From: Chengkuizengella axinellae
GTDB taxonomy: Bacteria; Bacillota; Bacilli; Paenibacillales; KCTC-33759
Direction of reading: 5' to 3'
DNA length: 64,000 nt
Assembly (NCBI RefSeq): GCF_030730905.1
Contig: NZ_JAVAMP010000001.1
Span: forward strand, 682,001-746,000
Positions within the stretch are counted from its first letter, which is position 1. Every line of letters begins with the position of its first letter. A program made the position numbers and the translations under genes. Shown piece by piece: positions 8,378 to 16,561 of this stretch. The notes beneath the pieces are model-generated. The model was not told the origin of the DNA, searched no databases, and was given only the letters and a program-made list of their open reading frames with translations.

Positions 8378-9511
8378 ATGACTAATTTAGGATGCATGCC
8401 ACTTGTAAACTTTATACAGAACCAAATTCAAAGTAGTGAATTTCAAGCTATTTCTTTTTATGAATATATGTCTATCTGTTTATATCATCCTGAGCATGGA
8501 TATTATGTAAAGGATAAGAACAAAATTGGAAAGGAAGGCGATTTTTATACAAGTTCCTCTATTGGAACGATAATGGGTGGAACATTGGCAAAATTTATAT
8601 CCAGACAATCAAAAAACATAGAAGGTCAGGAATTTAGTTTGGTAGAGTGGGGAGGAGGGACTGGTAGATTAACTAAACATGTGTTAGATGAATTGTATGA
8701 AAATCATAAAGATGTATATGATCTTATTCATTTTATTTCTATAGAGGAAAGTTCATTTCATAAACAATTACAGGCTGAGAACTTAGCTGAACATCAAGCG
8801 AAAGTACAGTTTTTAACAAATGAAGAATGGTTGAATATGGACTGTGATGAAAATGTAATTTTATATAGCAACGAACTTTTGGATGCATTTCCTGTTCATC
8901 GATTAATCTATGATCAAAAGGAAATTTATGAATTATTTGTAGGATGGAGTGAGAATGAGGGAAAATTTATTGAGAAATACATGAAATGTACGAACGAGGC
9001 TCTGTTATCATATGTACAGCAAGAAGGTTTAAGTCTGAATCAAGGGCAGAGGTTTGAAATAAATTTAGATGCAATGAATTGGTTAAAGAAACAGATGAAA
9101 TCTTTAGAAAGTAAAAAGTTTGCAGTTATCATTACGATTGATTATGGGGATCTAAACAATGAAGTATATGCTTCTCATCGAATGGATGGTACTTTTATGT
9201 GTTATTACAAACATCTGGCTTCAGATAAGCCGTTTGATCATATTGGTGAGCAGGATATGACTTCTCATGTGAATTTCTCAACTGGAATTCGTACAGGGGA
9301 GAGTTTAGGCTTTAATGATTGGTCTTATATGACACAAAAAGAATTTTTAATTCAAAATGGAATTTTGGATCAATTGCAGCAGCATGATTTCACTGATCCA
9401 TTTCATCCTACAGCTAAAAAAAACAGGGCGATTAGACAATTGCTGCTTAGTGATCAAATGAGTGAATTATTTAAAGTGCTTATACAAAAAAAGAATTATA
9501 AAAAGGGATAG
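8378..9511 (+). CDS. MidA-family SAM-dependent methyltransferase (DUF185)
   Basis: 377 residues. The N-terminal region has ISFYEYMSICLYHPEHGYY and GDFYTSSSIG, signatures of the MidA/NDUFAF7 family, and a glycine-rich SAM-binding motif VEWGGGTGRLTKHVL. In mitochondria NDUFAF7 methylates an arginine of complex I; the bacterial target is unknown. The ATG at 8378 is preceded by AAAGGA, whereas the in-frame ATG at 8357 has no ribosome site, so I use 8378. The gene ends in a terminator that overlaps its stop codon. Confidence 0.85.
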   Translation: MTNLGCMPLVNFIQNQIQSSEFQAISFYEYMSICLYHPEHGYYVKDKNKIGKEGDFYTSSSIGTIMGGTLAKFISRQSKNIEGQEFSLVEWGGGTGRLTKHVLDELYENHKDVYDLIHFISIEESSFHKQLQAENLAEHQAKVQFLTNEEWLNMDCDENVILYSNELLDAFPVHRLIYDQKEIYELFVGWSENEGKFIEKYMKCTNEALLSYVQQEGLSLNQGQRFEINLDAMNWLKKQMKSLESKKFAVIITIDYGDLNNEVYASHRMDGTFMCYYKHLASDKPFDHIGEQDMTSHVNFSTGIRTGESLGFNDWSYMTQKEFLIQNGILDQLQQHDFTDPFHPTAKKNRAIRQLLLSDQMSELFKVLIQKKNYKKG

Positions 9512-9532
9512 CTGAAAAGCTATCCCTTATAT
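9503..9532. terminator. Bidirectional terminator between convergent genes
   Basis: AAGGGATAGC and GCTATCCCTT form a perfect 10-bp stem with loop TGAAAA. The left arm contains the stop codon of the MidA-like gene. The A-rich run before and TATATA after suit use from both sides, the minus-strand gene at 9543 ending 11 bases away. Confidence 0.75.
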
Positions 9533-9542
9533 ATAACTTGTT

Positions 9543-9776
9543 CTAATAAGTAGGCATTTGAAAGAAAGACCAATAAGTAATTCCAATACCCGCTACTAAT
9601 AAATAACCCCAGAAAATTAATATGTATGCTTTTTCAGATAAATTCATATATCCTAATAAAACAAAGACAGCCGTTTGAGCAAATGATATTAAAGCTAGCT
9701 CAACCATGTGACCAGCTAATGCCATTAAACCAATCGCCAAAGTCCAAAATCCTAAGACACGATACATTCTTGGCAT
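9543..9776 (-). CDS. DUF2626 small membrane protein
   Basis: 77 residues, nearly all membrane: segments near residues 8-24, 28-45 and 52-70. The start MPRMYRVLGFWTLAIGLMAL and the internal FAQTAVFVLLGYMNLSEKAYILIFWGYL match what I know of DUF2626 proteins (B. subtilis YqgY type). Function is unknown. GAAAGGGGGA precedes the ATG. It is a single gene transcribed toward the MidA-like gene. Confidence 0.7.
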   Translation of the reverse strand: MPRMYRVLGFWTLAIGLMALAGHMVELALISFAQTAVFVLLGYMNLSEKAYILIFWGYLLVAGIGITYWSFFQMPTY

Positions 9777-10225
9777 ACAGCATCCCCCTTTCCGTTTGCA
9801 AACTCACTCCAATATAACATAAATTATAATGTTTTTAAACAACCCTGTAAACTATACAAAATTGACGAAATTGTAAACATTTTTAGTCGTGATTCTTAAA
9901 CTTATTCTTAAACTCTACACATTTTCTAATTAACATTAGCTAAGCTAGGGGTAATTGAGAAGTTTCTTCATTATGGGTTTTATGCCCAATGATTTTTTTA
10001 TCATTGGACTTTGAAAAATGCTCTAATGTTACTTTGAAATATTTATTCACTTTTTTAGGTATTTATAGTTTGACCATATATTAAAAAAACATGTATGAGG
10101 TTGAAAAAAATTGGTAATACCAAATAGTATCAAACAAATAGATTCTATGAACTCTATTATAGGCATAAAGATAAAATAAGCGAACTTTGCCAAACAGATT
10201 GAAATTCACGATTAGGAGGTTTAAC
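9777..10225. other. 449-base intergenic region
   Basis: No open frame of note. It holds a hairpin CCAATGAT/ATCATTGG with a T6 loop at 9986-10007, a 13-bp palindrome TTGGTAATACCAA at 10111-10123, and the AGGAGG of the rsfA-like gene at 10214-10219. The DNA is very AT-rich, so promoter calls would be unreliable here; nothing else is evident. Confidence 0.5.
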
Positions 10226-10876
10226 ATGACAGCAGTAAGACAAGATGCTTGGACTCCGGATGACGATTTGATTTTAGCAGAAATCACATTGCGTCATATC
10301 CGAGAGGGAAGCACACAATTATCAGCGTTTGAAGAGGTAGGGCAGCGAATTGGAAGAACTGCAGCAGCATGTGGATTTAGATGGAATAGCTGTGTTAGAA
10401 AAAAATATGAAGCGGCAATTCAAATTGCTAAAGGACAAAGACAGAAAAGGAATCAAACTAAAAAAATAGAAAGTCCATCAACAGTATCTACTATTGATAC
10501 AACCAATACAGAACCGGTTGTTGTAAAAGGGGAAACACCAAATTTAGAACAGGCTATTTCGATCGAGTCAGTCATACGATTTTTACGTCAATGGAAAACA
10601 ACTTACCAAGAGTTAACTCAACAAATTAAATTTTTGGAAAAAGAGTTGCAGAAAAAAGAAGATATACTTATGGAAATCACTTCTGAAAATGAGCAGATTA
10701 AAAGAGAAGTAACAGAAGTACAGTCTGACTATAGAACTGTTAATGACGATTACAAAGCGTTAATTCAAATTATGGATCGGGCTCGTAAAATGGCGTTTTT
10801 AGCTGCTGAGGAAGAGGATGCATCTAAACCAAAGTTTAAAATGGATGCAAATGGAAACCTTGAAAGAATTGATTAA
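10226..10876 (+). CDS. ylbO: RsfA-family prespore transcriptional regulator (YlbO type)
   Basis: 216 residues. An N-terminal Myb/SANT-like DNA-binding domain (QDAWTPDDDLILAEITLRHI, then QRIGRTAAACGFRWNSCVRK) is followed by a variable linker and a coiled coil (about residues 125-190). RsfA adjusts sigma-F-dependent gene expression in the forespore of B. subtilis; YlbO is its paralogue and lies in the same order next to the ketopantoate reductase gene. TAGGAGG is seven bases before the ATG at 10226; upstream in-frame codons have no ribosome site. Assignment to YlbO rather than RsfA rests on synteny. Confidence 0.8.
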   Translation: MTAVRQDAWTPDDDLILAEITLRHIREGSTQLSAFEEVGQRIGRTAAACGFRWNSCVRKKYEAAIQIAKGQRQKRNQTKKIESPSTVSTIDTTNTEPVVVKGETPNLEQAISIESVIRFLRQWKTTYQELTQQIKFLEKELQKKEDILMEITSENEQIKREVTEVQSDYRTVNDDYKALIQIMDRARKMAFLAAEEEDASKPKFKMDANGNLERID

Positions 10877-10966
10877 TGTTCAAGTCAACAGGTCATTGAA
10901 TAATCTTTTTAAAATACAAACTAAATGGTATATTAATGGGTAGTTACATTTGAAGAAGGTGACAAG

Positions 10967-11914
10967 ATGAGGTTTTGTATTGTCGGTGGCGGCTCATTAG
11001 GTCTTTTATTGGCAGCAAAGTATACTCTAGCTAATATACCAGTAGTATTAATCACTAGAACCAAGGAACAAGCCAAAATCATAAGGAATTATGGGCTGCA
11101 GCTCAAAGAGGGAAACAATGAGCATGCAGCCAATTTTACATGTTATTCAATGGATGAGATGATTGCAAAACAGTTTGGTTTTCATTTCGATTGGATTTTT
11201 TTAATGGTTAAGCAACATCATATTAATCTATCATTAGCCCAGAATCTTTTGAAATTGATGAGTAAACATACAAATCTGCTTTGTTTTCAAAATGGAATTG
11301 GTCATGATCAAAAATTATCAGAAGTGATATCAAGTGATAAAATTTATATGGCAGTCACGACCGAAGCTGCAAAGAAAAGCTCTGACCGTAAGGTTATACA
11401 TACAGGTAAAGGATATATTTGGACTGGACAAGCTGATTCAAAAACCAATTTTTCAAGAGAAAATGAAAAAAAATTAGTAAAATCGCTAAGTAATGCAGGA
11501 TTTAACGCAAAAATGACGAACAATATGAGTAGAATAATTTGGAATAAGTTATTAATAAATTCAGTTATTAATCCATTGACTGCTATATTAAACGTCCCAA
11601 ATGGGAAATTGCTTACTTCTTCAAACTGGCTGCAGTTGATGAAAGACTTGTTTGAGGAAGGTAAATTGGTAGCAAATAAATCAGGTATTATTATCGAAGA
11701 ACAGCTGTGGGATCAGCTCATTGAAGTTTGTCATAAAACAGCAAGCAATTCTTCTTCTATGCTTCAAGATGTTCTAGCAGGAAGGGAGACCGAAATTGAT
11801 ATGATCAATGGAAGTCTGATTCGTTTAGCTTTGAATCATCAAATTGAAGTTCCCAATCATCAAGCAATATATCATATGGTTAAAGGGTTGACTGTTTTAA
11901 AGTCAAACCATTAA
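10967..11914 (+). CDS. panE: 2-dehydropantoate 2-reductase family (PanE/YlbQ)
   Basis: 315 residues. The N-terminus is a Rossmann fold with GGGSLGLLLAAKY, binding NADPH; the C-terminal helical domain contains NKLLINSVINPLTAILNVPNG, a PanE/ApbA signature, and SSMLQDVLAGRETEIDMINGS, which carries the substrate-binding Ser-Asp/Glu region. It would reduce ketopantoate to pantoate for coenzyme A synthesis. AGAAGGTGA precedes the ATG. B. subtilis carries its ylbQ copy in the same place, one gene from ylbO. Some paralogues act on other 2-ketoacids, so the substrate is likely but not proven. Confidence 0.85.
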   Translation: MRFCIVGGGSLGLLLAAKYTLANIPVVLITRTKEQAKIIRNYGLQLKEGNNEHAANFTCYSMDEMIAKQFGFHFDWIFLMVKQHHINLSLAQNLLKLMSKHTNLLCFQNGIGHDQKLSEVISSDKIYMAVTTEAAKKSSDRKVIHTGKGYIWTGQADSKTNFSRENEKKLVKSLSNAGFNAKMTNNMSRIIWNKLLINSVINPLTAILNVPNGKLLTSSNWLQLMKDLFEEGKLVANKSGIIIEEQLWDQLIEVCHKTASNSSSMLQDVLAGRETEIDMINGSLIRLALNHQIEVPNHQAIYHMVKGLTVLKSNH

Positions 11915-12003
11915 AAAAATTACTTTTATAACATAAGAATTTAAGTTTACAATGTAATGTTACAATTGGAGTTAATTATTTGTTGAAATTGCAGGTGAAT
12001 TTT

Positions 12004-12405
12004 ATGGGTTATATATTAAATGCAGTAGGGACAATTTATGCTATTTTATCATTACTTCCCTTCGTATCATTTGGTTTGTTATGGGTCGTTTTATATTTTA
12101 AATTTGAGAATAAAAAAAAGGCAACTAACTTGGCAATGGACTTTACAACACCTTTATTAATAGGGGCTGTTGCAGTAATGTACGACTTGATTTTTGAAAG
12201 TTCAAGTTTTGGCGGCATTTGGTTAATCATATTGATATTTTTGATCTTTGGTGGACTAATTGGGAATTTGCAAAATCGGTTGAAAGGTAAAGTACATATT
12301 AAGAAGTTGGTAAGGGTTATTTGGAGAATAGGCTTTTTGGTATTGAGCACTTCCTATATCCTGTTTTTATTTTTAGGAATTGGAATCTATTATGCGAATT
12401 TGTGA
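12004..12405 (+). CDS. DUF3397 membrane protein
   Basis: 133 residues with four predicted membrane segments. The pattern KKATNLAMDFTTPLLI, then GGIWLIILIFLIFGGLIG, then VRVIWRIGFLVLSTSYI fits DUF3397, normally found between panE and bshC in Bacillales. Function is unknown. Two starts are possible: TTG at 11980 with GGAG, or ATG at 12004 with AGGTGA five bases upstream; I prefer the latter. In this genome the two collagenase genes stand between it and bshC. Confidence 0.7.
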   Translation: MGYILNAVGTIYAILSLLPFVSFGLLWVVLYFKFENKKKATNLAMDFTTPLLIGAVAVMYDLIFESSSFGGIWLIILIFLIFGGLIGNLQNRLKGKVHIKKLVRVIWRIGFLVLSTSYILFLFLGIGIYYANL

Positions 12406-12465
12406 GAATTTTTTTAGTTCATGTTAGGTTGTTCTATTGGTGAGTTGATAGGCTTGAATATAAAG

Positions 12466-12494
12466 AAAAGTAGGAGTGTCCTCCTACTTTTTTA
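12466..12494. terminator. Bidirectional terminator
   Basis: AAAAGTAGGAG and CTCCTACTTTT are a perfect 11-bp inverted repeat with loop TGTC, T-rich on both strands. It separates the DUF3397 gene from the convergent collagenase gene. Confidence 0.9.
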
Positions 12495-12501
12495 TTGTTT
12501 T

Positions 12502-15500
12502 TTACTCTGTAATTACAATATCATAGTTAATGGTTAAAGTATCCCATGTGTATATAGATATCTCATATTCTGTACCAGGGTTAAGATTCATCGTTTTTTC
12601 ATGAACGTTTCCATTTTGGGATGCCCAATCAACTCTTTCACCTGAAGCTGCTTCATATAGGACCCATGTGATAGCATCATCAGCACTTGAGGAAGTTAAT
12701 GTAATCGTTGTTGTGCCACTTCCTGAAGCAGTAAAGTAATAATTCACACCAGCATTTGTACTGTCTAGAGTTCCAGTTTCATCAAGGATAATACCTGGAG
12801 GAGGTGTACTTCCAACTGTTATCGTTATTGTATCTGTATTCGAAGCTCCTTGGTCATCTGTAACAGTTAAAGAAACGTTGAAAGTTCCCTCTGAGACAAA
12901 GGAGTGAGTGGGATTTGTTTGAGTGCTTGTTGACCCATCATCAAAGTTCCATTCGTAAGACAAGATTGTTCCATCACTGTCAGACGAACGTTCTGCATTG
13001 AATGATATAGATTGACCTACATCAGCTGTTAATACTGAGCTTTCAGCAAAGGCAACAGGAGGATCATTTGTTATAACCGTTCCGCTTGAAATAGAAATTG
13101 TATAATCAACTACTGGATATCCTGCCCACGTATAAGCTATGATATAATAAGTGCCAGCAGGAAGATTTACGATATTATCTCTAAGCGGTCTAGCTACAAC
13201 CACTCCATTTTCATCCTCAACTTCAACATTGAAATCTCCGCCAATGCTTGTCACATCAATTGTTACATCACCATTAGAAACAACATCAAATGTAAACCAA
13301 TCTGTATGATCACCGGTATCTGCATCGAGAGTAGCATCGATATTGTCTTGGATTGAATCAGCGTCTGATTTTCTATTGTTAGGCTCAGATTCCACGTTTT
13401 CAGGGAGAACAATATCTCGAACAGTAACAGTAACTGAATCTGTATTCTCAGCTCCTTGATCGTCAGTGACAGTTAAAGAAATTTCATAAATTCCAGCATC
13501 TGAGAATGAATGTCTTGCAATTTCTCTCGAGCTAGTTGATCCATCATTAAAGTCCCATTGGTAAGATACGATTGTCCCATCATTATCGTGTGAAGAACTA
13601 CCGTCAAATGTAACAATCTCTCCTATTTCAACAGCGGTTGGAACATCTGCAACAGCTACAGGCGAAATATTGTTCGGAGGTGTAATGTCTTCCCCAGTGT
13701 ATAATCCATGGAAAACTAAATCGAATTGATAGTCACCATTAATTACTTGATAATCAACAAAATAACCTGACACCGTATTGTATCCGCTCCACAATCCTTC
13801 TAAGTTTGCTAAAGCTTGATTAATAAGGTTATCCATATCTAGCTTATCTGCATCTGCACCATTAGAACCATTGCCTCTGTAAGTTCCTCTTAATGTAAAA
13901 GTATCAAAGAATCGTGATGAATTGTCTGTAGAGATGGTAACGTTTGTTAAATTTAGTCCATTAATACTTGAGATATCATTCTCAATTGTAGCAAGAGACC
14001 TTAGTGAATGATTCGCCGTATAATCACCTGGAACTAACACTCTTGTAAATTCACCATTATTATAAGCTCGTATCATATCCTGTAGGTGTGCTTGGAAGTC
14101 AGCATTTAAAGTTGTATTTGCAGATAATTCATTCACATAGGCTTGATAGTTGACATTTGCTCTATCAGTATCAGTGTCAGATAAAATTTCACTGAATTCA
14201 GTGATGATATCAGCATATTGACCGTTGTTGTATCTCATAGCGAAATCAAAGAAAGCATAGAAGTAGTCGTATTCTGAAAATCCATACGTTCCATCTGCAT
14301 TCAACACTTCTTCCACAGTGAAGTAACCAGTTTCAGTGGGAGGGGTAAGAATATCATTCATCATCGTTTCTCTACGCTCTATACTAGTTCTAGTGGAACC
14401 CGCTAAGTATTCAGCAATTCCTTCACCATACCATCTCAACCAATTGTTGTCCCAGAACAAGGGTGTTTCGTTGTAAATTCCAGAAATGATATATTTGCTC
14501 ACTATAGCATGAGTATATTCGTGACGAAATAGTTCTTCCAACTTAAAGCTGCTGACTAGTGGAACTTCTCTATCATAAGTATAGAGAGTGCCATCTTGTT
14601 CTATATATTTTCCACCATTGTTAGTGCCGCCAATACCAAACATATACTCAGCGGAGTCGTACTGTGTTTTATTATTGTAGACAATTGCTGTTATAACATC
14701 ATCAGCATTCCCAGTTCCATCTACTGGTACGTCCACACCAGCTAAACGGTGCATTTGAGCTTGAACTTCCTTTGCTGCCCAATATAATTCTTGGATTTTT
14801 TCATTCGGTACATTAGAACCCGCTCTTATAATAAAACTTCCATTATCAAAGGAGTACTCTTCAGGTAGATAAACTGATTCAAAATCTGCAGAAGGATCTT
14901 CTGTTAAGATTACGTTACCAGCAGCATCTTGACCGTTATGATTCCAATATAACCACACCCCTGCAAAATACTTTCTAGTATCCCATTCACCGTAACTATT
15001 GTAAGCACTAACTAGTTGGTTTAATGCGAAATCAGCATCTGTGTGTAATTGTCCCAAATTATCCCATTGAAGATACCACATAGTATCCTTTACTGCTTGT
15101 GACGTTACGTAATGTTCTTCAGCTTCAAATAAAATTCTTGTGATTTGCTCCATTAAATAATCTACACCAACATTAGATTCCCAGGGTCTATTATTATATA
15201 AATTTACATCTATTGCCTCAATCATTTGACTATATGCACTCAATCCATGTTCAAATCCGTCATTTTCAGCTGTATACACAGAGTAATAATAATCAAAATC
15301 ATCTATAAAATCTCTTATCTTATGACCTAGCTTAGTATATAGTTCTGTTCCATTTCTAGGTGCATGGTAAAATAAATAAGATGTTTCCTCAAATAAATCT
15401 TTTGCTGCTTCACTATCATTAAAAGCTACACGTGGATTGTCTAAAATAGCAATAATTGCATCTGTCACTTTCGCTCTATAGTCTGTGTTATCTGTATAAT

Positions 15501-15888
15501 TGATGGTAGGATCATCTGAAAGGTAAAAAGGGTAGTTAGCTAGACGAATTAAACTTGATAGTCCTGCGTCATTCGTCTCACTCCAGGAAGGAGCCTGAGA
15601 AACAATACCATCAAGTAGAGCTTCAGCTCGAGTTTGATCACTGTAAAAGCTAATAGCACTGTTTTGATCCGTTAGATCTTCAATGTCGTATGCACTATCT
15701 AAGTTATTGACTATATAACTAATTAATTCTATGTTAGTCATTCTTTCTAAATCTGAAAAAGTTGTTGTTGCTGAAATACTAACCTCTTTCTTTTCCGCAG
15801 CTGCCAAACTGTTTACCCCAGGGATTAATAAACAGAGTGCTAAGAATAAAATACTTGTTTTACTTAATATTTTCTTGAATGACTTCAT
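12502..15888 (-). CDS. Secreted collagenase-like M9 metalloprotease, copy 1
   Basis: 1128 residues. A Sec signal peptide (MKSFKKILSKTSILFLALCL, cleaved near residue 30) leads to an M9 activator-like region (about 40-330) and a catalytic region with zinc site HEYTH at 456-460. The downstream EGIAE at 489-493 supplies the third ligand of gluzincin collagenases. After a helper region come PKD (about 745-824), PPC (836-935), PKD (943-1026) and PPC (1035-1128) domains, which in clostridial and Bacillus collagenases bind substrate or act as linkers. The start follows AGGAGG. A cre-like site lies 45-58 bases upstream. True collagen cleavage is inferred from the family; another fibrous protein is possible. 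The 2.8-kb paralogous neighbour suggests tandem duplication. Confidence 0.88.
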   Translation of the reverse strand: MKSFKKILSKTSILFLALCLLIPGVNSLAAAEKKEVSISATTTFSDLERMTNIELISYIVNNLDSAYDIEDLTDQNSAISFYSDQTRAEALLDGIVSQAPSWSETNDAGLSSLIRLANYPFYLSDDPTINYTDNTDYRAKVTDAIIAILDNPRVAFNDSEAAKDLFEETSYLFYHAPRNGTELYTKLGHKIRDFIDDFDYYYSVYTAENDGFEHGLSAYSQMIEAIDVNLYNNRPWESNVGVDYLMEQITRILFEAEEHYVTSQAVKDTMWYLQWDNLGQLHTDADFALNQLVSAYNSYGEWDTRKYFAGVWLYWNHNGQDAAGNVILTEDPSADFESVYLPEEYSFDNGSFIIRAGSNVPNEKIQELYWAAKEVQAQMHRLAGVDVPVDGTGNADDVITAIVYNNKTQYDSAEYMFGIGGTNNGGKYIEQDGTLYTYDREVPLVSSFKLEELFRHEYTHAIVSKYIISGIYNETPLFWDNNWLRWYGEGIAEYLAGSTRTSIERRETMMNDILTPPTETGYFTVEEVLNADGTYGFSEYDYFYAFFDFAMRYNNGQYADIITEFSEILSDTDTDRANVNYQAYVNELSANTTLNADFQAHLQDMIRAYNNGEFTRVLVPGDYTANHSLRSLATIENDISSINGLNLTNVTISTDNSSRFFDTFTLRGTYRGNGSNGADADKLDMDNLINQALANLEGLWSGYNTVSGYFVDYQVINGDYQFDLVFHGLYTGEDITPPNNISPVAVADVPTAVEIGEIVTFDGSSSHDNDGTIVSYQWDFNDGSTSSREIARHSFSDAGIYEISLTVTDDQGAENTDSVTVTVRDIVLPENVESEPNNRKSDADSIQDNIDATLDADTGDHTDWFTFDVVSNGDVTIDVTSIGGDFNVEVEDENGVVVARPLRDNIVNLPAGTYYIIAYTWAGYPVVDYTISISSGTVITNDPPVAFAESSVLTADVGQSISFNAERSSDSDGTILSYEWNFDDGSTSTQTNPTHSFVSEGTFNVSLTVTDDQGASNTDTITITVGSTPPPGIILDETGTLDSTNAGVNYYFTASGSGTTTITLTSSSADDAITWVLYEAASGERVDWASQNGNVHEKTMNLNPGTEYEISIYTWDTLTINYDIVITE

Positions 15889-15932
15889 AAAATTCCTCCT
15901 AATGTAATATTAAATCAAAAAAACCAACAAAA

Positions 15933-15946
15933 AGAAAACGCTTACA
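15933..15946 (-). promoter_or_regulatory. Cre-like catabolite repression site, collagenase 1
   Basis: Minus strand reads TGTAAGCGTTTTCT, 13 of 14 matches to the CcpA consensus TGWAANCGNTNWCA. It begins within a TATGAT -10-like hexamer, so CcpA bound here would cover the transcription start. That would give carbon-catabolite repression of the protease (inference from the motif only). Confidence 0.6.
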
Positions 15947-16257
15947 TCATATGTTACTTTTTGGTTTGTATGAAATAAAGTCTTGCAGTATGATATTATT
16001 TCCAATAAAGTTTATAGATTTAGTCGGGTATTAACAAGAAAAATCACTGTGAATTTAATTATTTTAAAGAAATATACGATTCTAATGGTGTATAGTCATT
16101 GATAGGATGTAATCCAGTAATTTAGTGTTTTTATGTATGTTGTTCTTATAGTAGATGGAAGATAAAAAATTAGTTATTAAATGAGAGGAAACTAAAATGA
16201 ATCATACGGCTAAACTATTTTCACACTTCATTATCACCTAATTTCAGTATAGTATAA

Positions 16258-16294
16258 AATGTCTAAAAATCTAATGGTATGACCTTATTATAAA
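16258..16294. repeat. 37-bp direct repeat, copy A
   Basis: Identical over 37 bases to 20419-20455. Core CTAATGGTATGACC. It lies about 370 bases upstream of collagenase 1. A shared TTTTGCAATA a little further on shows that similarity extends in degraded form. Confidence 0.9.
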
Positions 16295-16400
16295 ATCATT
16301 CGACAATTTTTGCAATATATTATCGTAATTTTCAGAAATTATAGATTAAACTTCGGTAGAGGTTCCTTTGATATTTGAGAGGTGATACTTCAAGGAATAT

Positions 16401-16433
16401 GAAAAGCAGGAGGGAGGTCCCTTCCTGCTTTTC
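16401..16433 (-). terminator. Hairpin downstream of collagenase 2
   Basis: GAAAAGCAGGAGGGA pairs with TCCCTTCCTGCTTTTC apart from one bulged base. It is about 130 bases past the stop of the minus-strand gene and ends in TTTTC on each strand. Confidence 0.6.
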
Positions 16434-16504
16434 ATAACTATTTATGATGAAAGATGCCCTTCTATTCAAGAGGAGATTACAACTAATTTCACCTGATTAG
16501 GTTA

Positions 16505-16541
16505 GCTTTCAGCGGGAGATATAAAAACTCCCACTGAAAGC
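16505..16541 (-). terminator. Hairpin directly downstream of collagenase 2
   Basis: GCTTTCAGCGGGAG and CTCCCACTGAAAGC form a 14-bp stem with one mismatch and a nine-base loop, starting 20 bases past the stop codon. The T-run is in the loop on the minus strand rather than after the stem, so it may be a 3' stabiliser paired with the stronger hairpin further on. Confidence 0.55.
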
Positions 16542-16561
16542 TTAATTAGCCTTAATCATGT

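Larger units (their letters stand above)
15889..16561. other. 673-base spacer between the collagenase genes
   Basis: No protein gene is supported. From the gene-1 side it holds the ribosome site, a cre-like site, one copy of the 37-bp repeat, then two hairpins near the end of the second gene. A 14-codon frame with a GAGAGGAA site at 16197-16241 is too short to call. Confidence 0.6.

Noticed and set aside
10111..10123. Palindrome TTGGTAATACCAA as a specific operator
   Set aside because: Resembles several regulator sites, but one 13-base palindrome in AT-rich DNA is weak; kept only as a note in the spacer entry.
16197..16241. 14-codon frame with GAGAGGAA site between the proteases
   Set aside because: Too short, no sign of conservation, and AT-rich spacer gives such frames by chance.
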